Source: Gilvimarinus xylanilyticus
Lineage (GTDB): Bacteria > Pseudomonadota > Gammaproteobacteria > Pseudomonadales > Cellvibrionaceae
DNA: 64,000 bases
NCBI RefSeq assembly: GCF_024195295.1
Contig: NZ_JAMFTH010000001.1
Location: forward strand, 1,426,001 to 1,490,000
Reading direction: 5' to 3'
The number at the start of each line of letters is the position of its first letter. The first letter of the stretch is position 1. The translations under genes were made by a program, and so were the position numbers. A model generated the notes under the pieces. The model did not search any database, was not told where the DNA came from, and was given only the letters and a program-made list of their open reading frames with translations. Shown piece by piece: positions 27,180-35,772 of the stretch.

Positions 27180-27917
27180 ATGATTATTCAGACCGAAACC
27201 GTCGACATCCCCACGCCTACCGGAACCATGCGCACCTATGTCTACCGCCCGGTAGCCGAGGGTCGCTATCCGGCGGTTATCTTTTACTCGGAAATCTTCC
27301 AGCAAACCGCCCCCATCGCGCGTTCGGCGGCGATTATGGCCGGTCACGGCTTTGTGGTGTTAGTGCCCGAGGTCTTTCACGAGTTGAACCCCATAGGCAC
27401 TGTGCTGGCCTACGACGATGCGGGCAAGGACAAGGGTAACCAGGATAAATTTAGCAAGCCTTTGGCCGACCACGACAGCGATACCCAGGCCATGTTGAGC
27501 TTTTTGGATGAGCGCGATTATTTTAATGGCCACGCGGGCAGCATGGGGGTTTGCATTGGCGGGCATTTGGCGTTTCGCGCGGCATTGAACCCACGTATTC
27601 AAGCGGCCTCGTGCCTATACGCCACCGACTTGCACTCCAACACCTTGCCCGCTGACGACGCCGATCAGACCCTGGCGCGCTGTGGCGACGTAAAAGGCGA
27701 GCTAATGATGATCTGGGGCCGCCAGGACCCCCATGTGCCGGATGCAAATCGCGCGGACATTAACCGGGCGCTGCGCGAGGCGGGCTGCAATTTCACCTGG
27801 CACGAATTTAACGGCCAGCACGCCTTTATGCGCGACGAGGGCGAGCGCTATGATGCCGAGCTGGCGCTGAACGCTTACCGCTTATCAGTGGATTTATTCC
27901 GCCGCACCTTGAACTGA
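27180..27917 (+). CDS. Dienelactone hydrolase family protein
   Basis: 245-residue cytosolic alpha/beta hydrolase. Nucleophile Cys in GVCIGGH (about residue 123), Asp in WGRQDPHVPD and His in NGQHAFMRDEG form the Cys-Asp-His triad of dienelactone hydrolases. Known members open dienelactones in chloroaromatic breakdown, but many homologues have no such context, and none is present here, so the substrate is open. An AGAG site lies just before the ATG. Confidence 0.88.
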   Translation: MIIQTETVDIPTPTGTMRTYVYRPVAEGRYPAVIFYSEIFQQTAPIARSAAIMAGHGFVVLVPEVFHELNPIGTVLAYDDAGKDKGNQDKFSKPLADHDSDTQAMLSFLDERDYFNGHAGSMGVCIGGHLAFRAALNPRIQAASCLYATDLHSNTLPADDADQTLARCGDVKGELMMIWGRQDPHVPDANRADINRALREAGCNFTWHEFNGQHAFMRDEGERYDAELALNAYRLSVDLFRRTLN

Positions 27918-27921
27918 TTGA

Positions 27922-28413
27922 TTACGTGGCAGTGGGCTCAGCCGCTTGCTGAGCCTCTTCGCGGAGCTTATCGCGCACATTCATCAGCACCTTGCCGTAG
28001 CGATTGTCGCCGCGTTTATCCCGCCCGCAGCCCCAGTAATAGTCAAACTGGCTGTCTTCTACCAGGTTTTCATCACCCGTTGCCAACAGCTGCTGCCCTA
28101 GCTCGGGGTAGGTGCGCATTTTGGTGTACACCGCGCGGGTCATCACCACAGGCTTAACCTGCTTCCAGTCGCCGCGCTTTTTACGCAGCCAGCCTTTGGC
28201 CGCCTTGCGCGCGAGCGCAACTGTGTCCGCTTGCCGCACCCGCTCCCGGTCGGCCTCGTTCATAAAGCGCATCGCCAAATAGTAGTGCTCGACTGTCGAC
28301 CAGCGTTTGCCCTCTAACTCAAAGGGGTGATCCGAGACTCGGCTCAGACCATCGTCGGGGTTCTCCATGGAAAAATAGGTCGCGTTTTCCGCCGCCGCGC
28401 TGAATAGACTCAC
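27922..28413 (-). CDS. NADAR family protein (YbiA/RibX-like)
   Basis: NADAR domains hydrolyse N-glycosidic bonds in riboflavin-pathway intermediates or ADP-ribose derivatives. Visible are SDHPFELEGKRWSTVEHYYLAMRF, RKAAKGWLRKKRGDW, MTRAVYTKMRTYPELGQQLLATGDENLVEDSQFDYYWGCG and NRYGKVLMNVRDKL, which cover the domain. I place the start at GTG 28413 because the further residues up to ATG 28488 look non-coding; the choice is uncertain. It converges with the dienelactone hydrolase gene with 4 bp between them. Confidence 0.85.
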   Translation of the reverse strand: MSLFSAAAENATYFSMENPDDGLSRVSDHPFELEGKRWSTVEHYYLAMRFMNEADRERVRQADTVALARKAAKGWLRKKRGDWKQVKPVVMTRAVYTKMRTYPELGQQLLATGDENLVEDSQFDYYWGCGRDKRGDNRYGKVLMNVRDKLREEAQQAAEPTAT

Positions 28414-28655
28414 TTTTATCTCACTTAAATGACCGGGTGTGGCTGCACGGCAGCATAGGGCTACCCGCAGCGCTTTTACACAAAGCACTGCATCCTCTGA
28501 CGATGCACGGCAACGTCGATTCTCGACGATTAGCGCCGGTCCACGCTGTTAAAAAGCCGCCTCAGAGGTGAAACCTGTGGGAAAATTCATTGTATCATCG
28601 CGGCCTACACAATCCTCAAGGACACTTTTATACCCGTCTATTTAAGCGACACGGC

Positions 28656-28684
28656 TTGACGCTATGGGGTTTCGAACTTAATCT
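28656..28684 (+). promoter_or_regulatory. Probable promoter of the Anbu peptidase gene
   Basis: TTGACG (28656-28661), 17-bp spacer, TAATCT (28679-28684). The Anbu ATG lies 34 bp after the -10 element. Confidence 0.5.
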
Positions 28685-28718
28685 AGCCCCCCTTGATTCA
28701 GGCGAAAACCTCTACCCT

Positions 28719-29474
28719 ATGACCTATTGTGTTGCCATTACCATGGATGCCGGACTGGTATTCTGCTCCGATTCACGCACCAATGCCGGTGTGGACCAAG
28801 TCAGCACCTACGGCAAGATGTACCATTACAGCGTGAGCGGCGAGCGCGAGTTCGTGATTCTGTCGGCGGGTAATCTGGCCACCACCCAGGCGGTGATCTC
28901 CCAGGTAAAGCGCGATATCCGGGACAACGCCGCCACCAGTCTTAAAACGGTACCGGATATCAGTGAAGCGGCCAGCTACCTGGGGGAGATTAATCGCCAA
29001 GAGCAGGACAAACACGCCTCGGGAGGCGGCCCCAACGGCGGTATGAGCTTTGAGGCCAGCTTTATCATCGGCGGCCAGATTGCGGGCGACAAACCCCGCT
29101 TGGCGATGGTGTACCCGCAGGGCAACCACATTACCACCTCGAAGGATACTCCGTACCTACAAATCGGCGAAAGCAAATACGGCAAGCCCATTCTGGATCG
29201 AATCCTGACCCGCGAAACCAGTTTAGAAAACGCCTCGCGCTGTGCGCTGGTGTCCATGGATTCCACCATGCGCAGTAATTTGACCGTGGGACCGCCGATT
29301 GAGCTGGCTGTATACAGTGCCGACAGTTTCTCTTTGCAGCGATTTCGGTTTGACGACGATGACGAGTATTTGCGCGAGCTGAAAAAAGCGTGGGATCAAT
29401 ATTTAACCGACGCTTTCGACCGGCTGCCGTCGCTTAACTGGGGCGACTCGTTACAATCCGATGAACCAGGCTGA
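28719..29474 (+). CDS. Anbu, ancestral-beta-subunit proteasome-type peptidase
   Basis: 251-residue Ntn hydrolase. The start MTYCVAITMDAGLVFCSDSRTNAG places Thr directly after Met, so removal of Met exposes the N-terminal nucleophile without a propeptide; Asp 17 and a Lys near 32 (STYGKMYHY) of the mature chain match the proteasome catalytic pattern. An in-frame start at 28590 would bury this Thr and is rejected. Anbu forms open-ring oligomers in the species studied, with weak or undefined proteolytic activity. Its 3' end overlaps the convergent metallopeptidase gene by 41 bp; the partner genes lie on the opposite strand. Confidence 0.93.
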   Translation: MTYCVAITMDAGLVFCSDSRTNAGVDQVSTYGKMYHYSVSGEREFVILSAGNLATTQAVISQVKRDIRDNAATSLKTVPDISEAASYLGEINRQEQDKHASGGGPNGGMSFEASFIIGGQIAGDKPRLAMVYPQGNHITTSKDTPYLQIGESKYGKPILDRILTRETSLENASRCALVSMDSTMRSNLTVGPPIELAVYSADSFSLQRFRFDDDDEYLRELKKAWDQYLTDAFDRLPSLNWGDSLQSDEPG

Positions 29475-30453
29475 GCTTCTCGCTCACCCCTGGGGTAATC
29501 ACAAACGGATAGGCATCCCCCAGCCCCATACTGCGATTCAGAGCGTTTAACGACACCGAAAGCTCCAGCCAATGCTGCAACAGCGAATCCACGCTGGAGA
29601 AATCAATCCCCCGCTTCAACACCCCAAATGATTCGGCCGTTTCCAGGGTATCCACAATATGCAGATAATGGGCCCAGGTTTCGGCCCAATCCTCCAGCGG
29701 ATGGGACTGTGCGTAATGACTGATAAAGTGATCCGTCCACTGGGTATTATCTGTCGCGTTATAGTGATTTTTAAGCGCTGCCTGATAATCCCGACTCGGA
29801 TCGCCAAACAAACGCTTAAACTCATTCAACCAAGGCGAATCCGCGACTAAAAGTTCGTAATAGTAGTGGCCAATTTCGTGGCGAAAGTGGCCCAGAATGG
29901 TTCGGTAGTATTCACCCAGTTGTTGCCTGACTTTCTCGCGATAAGCATCGTCGGCCTCGGCCAAATTAATGGTGATAAGCCCTTTGCTGTGACCTGTGGA
30001 TATAAACGATTCGGCCACCGCGGGATTGCTGCGAGCATCTTCTAAAAAAGCAAACTCCAGGCGTACACCGCGATCATTGGCCGGGGTCAACTTCAGCCCC
30101 AAAGACAAGAGCGAGTAAATCAGATGGCGTTTGGCGGCCTCGAGCTTACCCCACTGGTGTACGTTATCGCCATGGGCCAAGTTGGGAACGGTTTTATTGA
30201 GCCGACAGCTGAGGCAATAGGGGTCGGTATCGTCAACGGGTACCACCCAATTACAGGCGTTGTAATCGTAATAATTTTTACAGTAGTGGTAAGCTTTGCC
30301 GTTGCTCGCCCAGAGGACTGGCGAGTCCCCTTGCATGTCAAAACTCTGCATACTCATGGTTAACGGGGCAAACCCCAGCGCTCGCGAGCACTGCAGACAT
30401 TGGGTATTGCGAAAAAATACCCGGGCCCCGCACTGACAGTAAAAATCCTTCAC
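29434..30453 (-). CDS. Putative zinc metallopeptidase of the Anbu locus
   Basis: 339 residues. N-terminal zinc-ribbon-like cysteines (CQCGARVFFRNTQCLQC, later CKNYYDYNACNW and YCLSCRLN) are followed by a metallopeptidase part with HEIGH (FRHEIGHYYYELL) and a downstream DWAETWAHYLHIVDTL segment that may supply the third ligand. This matches the putative zinc-binding metallopeptidase family (PF15887-type) that often neighbours Anbu and ATP-grasp genes. GTG 30453 overlaps the alpha-E stop as GTGA, the usual coupling; a TTG at 30483 is the alternative. Biochemical role not known. Confidence 0.85.
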   Translation of the reverse strand: MKDFYCQCGARVFFRNTQCLQCSRALGFAPLTMSMQSFDMQGDSPVLWASNGKAYHYCKNYYDYNACNWVVPVDDTDPYCLSCRLNKTVPNLAHGDNVHQWGKLEAAKRHLIYSLLSLGLKLTPANDRGVRLEFAFLEDARSNPAVAESFISTGHSKGLITINLAEADDAYREKVRQQLGEYYRTILGHFRHEIGHYYYELLVADSPWLNEFKRLFGDPSRDYQAALKNHYNATDNTQWTDHFISHYAQSHPLEDWAETWAHYLHIVDTLETAESFGVLKRGIDFSSVDSLLQHWLELSVSLNALNRSMGLGDAYPFVITPGVSEKLSLVHRIVTSRPS

Positions 30454-31403
30454 AAAGCAACCTGTACCTGCGGTAAAAACCAAGTCGTGGCGATGGATTG
30501 GTGAATTTGCCCAATCTCGGTTTGCACCGTATCAATGTACTCGTGCAAGCCATTCGCCATCAGCGCCTCAAAGTCGGCGGTTTTTAACTGGCGCCGCAGC
30601 GCAGCTACCGAATGCAGCGCCTCATCACTGTTGGGCAAATGCGCAAAGCACTCGTTTAGCTGGATCAGGCAGTGTTCAACCGCGCGCGGAAACATTGGGT
30701 CCTGAAGTAAAAACATCACCACATCGTCGGCATTGACCCGGTCGAGCACATGCTGACGGTACATTTGATAACCACTTAACGAGCGCAACACACTCATCCA
30801 TAAAATATTGCTGTAGGGCTCGCTGGCACTGTCCTCGGCAAATGCCTTAGGAAGAATGCGGCTGGCCCCCACATCGACAATACGGGAGGTCATATCCGCC
30901 CGCTCGAGGTTGCGCCCCAGGCTAATAAACCGATAGGCATCGTTCTGACTCATGCAACCGGCCAACAAACCGGTAAACTGTTGTACTCGCTGAATGACCG
31001 ACTCTAGCAACAGGTGGCGTTCGCGCCGCGCGACGGCGCTGCTGGCATTGTCTTTTAAATACCAATAGGTATCGTTGATCAACTCGTAGACTTCCGAGGG
31101 CATTATCTCGCGAGTGATGCGAGCGTTTTCCCGGGCATTGGCCATACTGCTGAGCAGCGAGCTGGGGTTGTTGGTATCCCCCAGCATAAAACGCATCACA
31201 CTGCGCTCATCGGCGGCCTCGGTATCGCGCGAAAAGTACTCATCCAGCCCCATGATTTCCACTAAGGTGCCCCACCCCACGCTCGTGCCTCGCGGTAAAT
31301 CCAACAACAGCTTGGTGTTGACGTTGATCAGTCGGGCGGCGTTTTCGCAGCGCTCCATATAGCGCCCCATCCAGTAAATTCGTTCGGCTACACGTGACAG
31401 CAT
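30450..31403 (-). CDS. Alpha-E domain protein (DUF403)
   Basis: 317-residue all-helical cytosolic protein: MLSRVAERIYWMGRYMERCENAARLI at the N-terminus is the hallmark of the alpha-E family, and FISLGRNLERADMTSRIVDVG is a second conserved block. Alpha-E proteins are found with circularly permuted ATP-grasp enzymes in predicted peptide-forming systems. The start overlaps the ATP-grasp stop by one base and the stop overlaps the metallopeptidase start, so the three form one operon. Confidence 0.93.
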   Translation of the reverse strand: MLSRVAERIYWMGRYMERCENAARLINVNTKLLLDLPRGTSVGWGTLVEIMGLDEYFSRDTEAADERSVMRFMLGDTNNPSSLLSSMANARENARITREIMPSEVYELINDTYWYLKDNASSAVARRERHLLLESVIQRVQQFTGLLAGCMSQNDAYRFISLGRNLERADMTSRIVDVGASRILPKAFAEDSASEPYSNILWMSVLRSLSGYQMYRQHVLDRVNADDVVMFLLQDPMFPRAVEHCLIQLNECFAHLPNSDEALHSVAALRRQLKTADFEALMANGLHEYIDTVQTEIGQIHQSIATTWFLPQVQVAL

Positions 31404-32851
31404 TACTTGCCCTCCTCGACCACAACCCAGGTATCCTGGCTACCGCCACCCTGAGAAGAGTTAACCACATACGAACCCTTGCGCATGGCCACCCGGGTTA
31501 ACCCACCAGCGGTGACCGAGCTGTTGCGCCCCTGCAGTATAAAAGGGCGCAAATCGATATGTCGCGGTTCGGCGTTTTTACTGCCGATAATGGGCGTGGT
31601 GGATAGCGAGATCAGCGGCTGGGCCATATAGTTGCGCGGATTAGCTTTGATGCGAGCGGCAAACTCTTCACGCTCTTTCTTACTCGCCTGGGGCCCGATC
31701 AGCATACCGTAGCCACCGGACTCATTGGCGGGTTTGACCACTAACTTATCCAGATTTTTTAAAACATAGTCGCGTTGCGATTTATCCACGCATAAATAAC
31801 TGGGTACGTTGGGCAGAATGGGATCTTCCCCCAAGTAGTATTTAATCATCTGCGGCACATAGGTATAGATAACCTTATCGTCCGCCACCCCGGCGCCCGG
31901 CGCATTGGCAATAGCCACATTGCCCTTGAGCCAGGCGCGCATTAATCCCGGCACCCCTAGCACCGAATCGGGGTTAAACATTTGCGGATCAAGGAACAGG
32001 TCATCGATGCGACGATAAATGACGTCCACGCGCGCCAGGCCATCAATGGTGCGCATAAATACATGGTCGTCTTCCACCACCAGGTCGCTGCCCTCCACCA
32101 GCTCTACCCCCATCTGCTGCGCAAGATAGGAATGCTCGAAATAAGCGGAGTTATAAATGCCGGGGGTTAGTACCACGACCTCGGGGAATTCCAGCGGACG
32201 CGGCGAGATGGCCGCCAGGGTATCGAACAACTGATTGGGGTACTCGGTGACCGGTAAAATATTGTGATTCTCGAACAGCTCGGGAAAGATGCGTTTGGTG
32301 ACTTTGCGGTTTTCCAGCATATAGGATACCCCCGAGGGCACCCGCAAATTATCCTCTAACACGTAAAAGCGGCCGTCGTTATCGCGGATAAGATCGCTGC
32401 CACAGATATGCGCCCAGACCCCCAAAGCAGGCTTCATGCCCACACACTCAGGGCGAAAGTTAACCGAGTCGGCCAATAGCTCGGCGGGCAGCACTTTGTC
32501 CTTGATGATTCGCTGCTCGTTGTAAATATCGTCGATAAAACAGTTGAGCGCTTGCAAACGCTGAATCAAACCCTTTTCGGTATGCAGCCACTCTTTGTGC
32601 GCGATAACCCGGGGAATAATATCGAAAGGCCAGGCGCGGTCGATGTTGCCGGCCTCGGAGTAGACGGTAAAGGAAATGCCCATGGTTTTAATGGCCAACT
32701 CGGCCGAGTGCTTGCCTGCGGCTATTTCCTCGTGGGTCAGTCCCGCCAGATGCTTGGCCAGTTGTCTCGCCACTTTGCGCGGATTGCCCGGCGAGCTGAT
32801 TAGTTCGTCGTAAAACTCACCGCTGTCGTACTCTCGCCAATTGATTTCCAT
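31403..32851 (-). CDS. Circularly permuted ATP-grasp type 2 protein (DUF404/DUF407)
   Basis: 482 residues. MEINWREYDSGEFYDELISSPGNPR starts the family; the ATP-grasp motifs are in FYVLEDNLRVPSGVSYMLENR, LVVKPANESGGYGM and HIDLRPFILQG. Predicted to form amide bonds using ATP, on an unknown substrate, in concert with the alpha-E protein. First gene of the three-gene leftward operon opposite Anbu. The related transglutaminase-like gene often found in such loci is missing here. Confidence 0.93.
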   Translation of the reverse strand: MEINWREYDSGEFYDELISSPGNPRKVARQLAKHLAGLTHEEIAAGKHSAELAIKTMGISFTVYSEAGNIDRAWPFDIIPRVIAHKEWLHTEKGLIQRLQALNCFIDDIYNEQRIIKDKVLPAELLADSVNFRPECVGMKPALGVWAHICGSDLIRDNDGRFYVLEDNLRVPSGVSYMLENRKVTKRIFPELFENHNILPVTEYPNQLFDTLAAISPRPLEFPEVVVLTPGIYNSAYFEHSYLAQQMGVELVEGSDLVVEDDHVFMRTIDGLARVDVIYRRIDDLFLDPQMFNPDSVLGVPGLMRAWLKGNVAIANAPGAGVADDKVIYTYVPQMIKYYLGEDPILPNVPSYLCVDKSQRDYVLKNLDKLVVKPANESGGYGMLIGPQASKKEREEFAARIKANPRNYMAQPLISLSTTPIIGSKNAEPRHIDLRPFILQGRNSSVTAGGLTRVAMRKGSYVVNSSQGGGSQDTWVVVEEGK

Positions 32852-32921
32852 AGCTGCTCCGGGTGGATTCGAATGATATTCCGTTCATCCAGCATAAGTC
32901 AGACCAGCTTTGAGAGCAAAA

Positions 32922-33590
32922 CTATTCGGGTGGGTCCAAGTTCACCGCGGTGCTGGTATTGACCCTAAACCAGCCGGCAATACTGTAGCGCTCGCGAGCA
33001 GCCGGCAGTACTTCATGGGGAAACTCTTCGCTCAGAAACACCACCAAGCGCCCGGCATGAGGCACAACCCGCTCTAACACCTGTTTGTCCGCCCTATCGT
33101 AGAGCACCAGCTCACCCCCGTCTTCTGGCTGCCAGTTTTGGTTGAGATAAAAGACCGTGGACAAGACTCGGTTAGAACGTCCGTGAAACGCGTCCACATG
33201 TTTTTTGTAAAAACTGCCAACGGGATAATAGGAAAGATGGCTCTCGTAATCGAACAAGCCCATAAACAGGCGGCGATTCAGACCGTGACGAATATCGGCC
33301 ATGGCGTCGAGAAAAAAGCTCGCCGCCCCGGTGCGCCCTTCAAGCCAGCAGATACGATCACCGCGCACATTGCGTGCAATGGTAAAATCCTCTTGCCGAC
33401 CAATGCCGGCATTTTTAAATTCGGCCCCCGGGTGATCAAACTCCGCGCGCAGCTCTTGCACCGCCACGGGGTTAAATGTCTGATCCATGACCGCATAACC
33501 GTGCTGGGTAAGCTTGTCAGCTAACTCATCCAAGAAGGGCTCGTCAACGCGGGTGGAATATTGGCACAATGGGGTGGTATGAGTGGTCAC
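32922..33590 (-). CDS. 2-oxoglutarate/Fe(II)-dependent oxygenase (prolyl 4-hydroxylase type)
   Basis: About 222 residues, double-stranded beta-helix fold. Metal ligands HVDAF (HxD) and the distal His in EEFPHEVLPA, with the 2OG-binding Arg in RYSIAGWFRV. The form resembles bacterial P4H/Ofd-like proteins such as PiuC relatives but is shorter. GTG 33590 has a GAGGAG site seven bases before it; the upstream in-frame extension to 33920 overlaps the next gene and is low-complexity. It follows the Anbu operon in the same direction with a 70-bp gap. Confidence 0.85.
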   Translation of the reverse strand: MTTHTTPLCQYSTRVDEPFLDELADKLTQHGYAVMDQTFNPVAVQELRAEFDHPGAEFKNAGIGRQEDFTIARNVRGDRICWLEGRTGAASFFLDAMADIRHGLNRRLFMGLFDYESHLSYYPVGSFYKKHVDAFHGRSNRVLSTVFYLNQNWQPEDGGELVLYDRADKQVLERVVPHAGRLVVFLSEEFPHEVLPAARERYSIAGWFRVNTSTAVNLDPPE

Positions 33591-33662
33591 AGCGGCTCCT
33601 CGTCGATGTCGCAAGCTTATACCCCCGGCCCGGGTCTCACGCAAGTGGTAACCAAATAAAAA

Positions 33663-33923
33663 GTGCGCATTAAAGACAAACTCATCAACTACTGCTCGGC
33701 CCCACTGGCCCAATGTTTTAAACAGTTTCGCCTGGGGGCGGTGGTGTTTTTCGCAGGGCTGGTGGTGGTCTATATTGCCTCGCAAGCAGTTCCGCCCTCG
33801 CTGACACAAGAGCTGATTACGCTGGCCGGACTCTTGCTGATTGGAGTGGGGTTTATCATTGCCATTGCCGCGCAAATGCGCATGCTGGGCGCCCGCCTGC
33901 TGGCCTTTTGGCGCAAGCAATAA
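33663..33923 (+). CDS. Small two-helix membrane protein (86 aa)
   Basis: Not recognised. GTG start; residues 24-43 (GAVVFFAGLVVVYIASQAVP) and 50-70 (LITLAGLLLIGVGFIIAIAAQM) form two transmembrane helices, with positively charged ends on the presumed cytoplasmic side. It sits alone between two leftward genes. A similar two-helix protein may exist in relatives, which I cannot check. Confidence 0.6.
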   Translation: MRIKDKLINYCSAPLAQCFKQFRLGAVVFFAGLVVVYIASQAVPPSLTQELITLAGLLLIGVGFIIAIAAQMRMLGARLLAFWRKQ

Positions 33924-33929
33924 CCCCGA

Positions 33930-34733
33930 TTAGCCCACTCCCAAGTGCTCCGGCAGCTTTTTTAACGCGTAGATATCAAACCGCCCCGACTTGCCCTCTA
34001 AGCGGTAACTGGGGACCCGGTTATCCAAATCCGGCGCCTTGCGTGGACGCTTTACCACCACCCGAAAACGGGCCACCTCAAGCGCGCGCTCCAGCAGCTG
34101 ATCGGCGTCCGGATCGGAGCCCACCAGAGAGTGAAAAGCTTTCATTTCTTTTTTAACTTGGGCCGATTTCTGCCGCTCGGGAAACATCGGGTCCAGATAG
34201 ACCACGTCGACACTGTCCGGTGTTTGCAGGTAGTCGGCGGCATCGGTACGGGCCAAACTCATGCGCTGCATAATCGCCTGTAACTCGGCATCGGCGCTTA
34301 GCTCGGCGCGCGCCAAGCCATCGGCCAGCAAAGCCTGCACCACCGGATTGCGCTCAAGCATATCCACTCGGCAGCCCAAAGTGGCCAATACAAAAGCATC
34401 GCGCCCTAACCCCGCCGTAGCGTCTAACACATGGGGGTAAACCCGCGCCTGCAGCCCCACGGCCTTGGCAATGGCCTGCCCTTTACCTCCGCCAAACTTG
34501 CGCCTGTGATCCACCGCACCAGAGGCAAAATCAACCCGAATAGGACCAGGCGCTTTGCGGCCTGTTTGCTGAAGCGCCAGCCCCTGAGCATCAAACAGCA
34601 GAGCGAACTCCGGCCCATCTACGAGCATGCTCACGTCTATATTCAGTAGCAACTCGGTGTTGAGAGCGCCGGCTAGACGGGTAGCAACTGGGCGGGCATC
34701 GGCGTGATTACAGATTACTACGGGGGCTCTCAT
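33930..34733 (-). CDS. rsmJ: 16S rRNA (guanine(1516)-N2)-methyltransferase RsmJ
   Basis: 267-residue SAM methyltransferase. SAM loop [19 protein letters not shown], acidic [18 protein letters not shown] and [19 protein letters not shown] are characteristic of RsmJ (YhiQ). The [25 protein letters not shown] block precedes the SAM site as in E. coli. Acts on the 30S subunit. Downstream end lies 6 bp from the small membrane protein gene, which converges on it. Confidence 0.94.
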   Translation of the reverse strand: MRAPVVICNHADARPVATRLAGALNTELLLNIDVSMLVDGPEFALLFDAQGLALQQTGRKAPGPIRVDFASGAVDHRRKFGGGKGQAIAKAVGLQARVYPHVLDATAGLGRDAFVLATLGCRVDMLERNPVVQALLADGLARAELSADAELQAIMQRMSLARTDAADYLQTPDSVDVVYLDPMFPERQKSAQVKKEMKAFHSLVGSDPDADQLLERALEVARFRVVVKRPRKAPDLDNRVPSYRLEGKSGRFDIYALKKLPEHLGVG

Positions 34734-34776
34734 AGGCGGGCGTCAGTTAGGAAACATCGCTTTAGCGTTTACACAC

Positions 34777-34810
34777 AACAATGCCCCGCCCGTACCGACG
34801 AGGCATTGTT
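34777..34810 (-). terminator. Hairpin between the OmpA-like lipoprotein gene and rsmJ
   Basis: AACAATGCC (34777-34785) and GGCATTGTT (34802-34810) form a perfect 9-bp stem 33 bp after the lipoprotein stop codon on the minus strand. There is no long T run on that strand, so it may be a weak terminator or an mRNA 3'-end stabiliser. Confidence 0.4.
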
Positions 34811-34842
34811 ATCATTATATCAATGCGCAAACGCAAAGTGGT

Positions 34843-35490
34843 TTATCGGGGCACTAACTCAATTTCCACCCGACGGTTCTGTGCTCGCCCGGCCGAATTG
34901 GAATTGCTGGCTATAGGGTAGCGCGGACCATAGCCCACCGCATTGATGCGGTTGTAGTCCACCTGGCGCTGCCCCAAATAGTCGCGCACACTTTGCGCAC
35001 GTCTTTCACTTAACATCTGGTTATAGCTATCAGACCCGGTGGAATCGGTATGGCCGGCGATATTCACGTTGGTTTTGTCGTATTCCCCCAACACCAATGC
35101 GACGGAATCCAATACATCGTGAAACTGCGGACGAATCGTGTACTCATCGGTTTCAAAAGTAATGTTACCGGGCATGATCAGTGAGATGGTATCGCCACTG
35201 CGCTGCACCTGCACACCACTGCCCTGCAGTTTTTGTCGCAGCTCGGCCTCCTGGCGATCCATATAGTGGCCCACACCACCGCCAATCGCACCACCGGCAA
35301 CCGCACCGGTTAACGCGCCTTTGCCGCGATCTTTTTTGCTGGATGACGCTACCCCCACAGCGGCCCCGGCTACCGCACCAATAACGGCACCTGTGGTTGA
35401 GTTAGAGGTTTTCTTTTCCCCGGTGTAGGGATCGGTAGTGGTGCAAGCACCCACGCTCACTAAAGTCATAACCGCAATAAGACGCTTCAT
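34843..35490 (-). CDS. OmpA-family lipoprotein (YiaD-like)
   Basis: 215 residues. Lipobox VSVGAC at about residues 11-16 predicts an outer-membrane lipoprotein. Then a glycine-zipper segment (TGAVIGAVAGAAVGVASSS...GALTGAVAGGAIGGGVGHYMD, about residues 34-80), and a C-terminal OmpA peptidoglycan-binding domain with NIAGHTDSTGSDSYNQMLSERRAQSVRDYL and NRRVEIELVP. Same layout as YiaD. ATG 35490 has a CAGGAG site; an earlier start at 35580 is not supported. Confidence 0.92.
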   Translation of the reverse strand: MKRLIAVMTLVSVGACTTTDPYTGEKKTSNSTTGAVIGAVAGAAVGVASSSKKDRGKGALTGAVAGGAIGGGVGHYMDRQEAELRQKLQGSGVQVQRSGDTISLIMPGNITFETDEYTIRPQFHDVLDSVALVLGEYDKTNVNIAGHTDSTGSDSYNQMLSERRAQSVRDYLGQRQVDYNRINAVGYGPRYPIASNSNSAGRAQNRRVEIELVPR

Positions 35491-35602
35491 GATAACTCCT
35501 GATATTCGGCAATGAATAATACCGGCTAATGCTATACCATTCTGCTGAAAGGTACACTGCCAGTATTCACACTTACACAACTTGGCTTAACCGCAGCTGA
35601 AT

Positions 35603-35757
35603 CTATTAGCCCGGCCATTATGATTGTCGGGTGAATCACGGCGCAGGATGCGCCGCCGAAGGCGAGCGCGAGCCCGGTAAACTCAAGGGATTCCACAAAT
35701 TTTACCGGGCGACATTTAACGATGCTCAGAACGAGCCTCTTAATTGCCAGGTTACTA
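35603..35757. repeat. Dispersed hairpin repeat, copy B
   Basis: Aligns over its length with the reverse complement of 26222-26391. Starts CTATTAGCCCGGCCATT and ends AATTGCCAGGTTACTA, so the terminal inverted repeats are kept approximately. The main internal stem is GCCCGGTAAA (35672-35681) with TTTACCGGGC (35701-35710), perfect but different in sequence from the copy A stem, so both strands have changed together. It ends 9 bp before the first possible start of the LRR lipoprotein gene. Confidence 0.7.
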
Positions 35758-35772
35758 ACATGAGACATGTTT

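Noticed and set aside
33594-33920. N-terminal extension of the 2OG oxygenase
   Set aside because: It overlaps the small membrane protein gene in antisense and is His/Gln-rich; GTG 33590 has a strong ribosome site.
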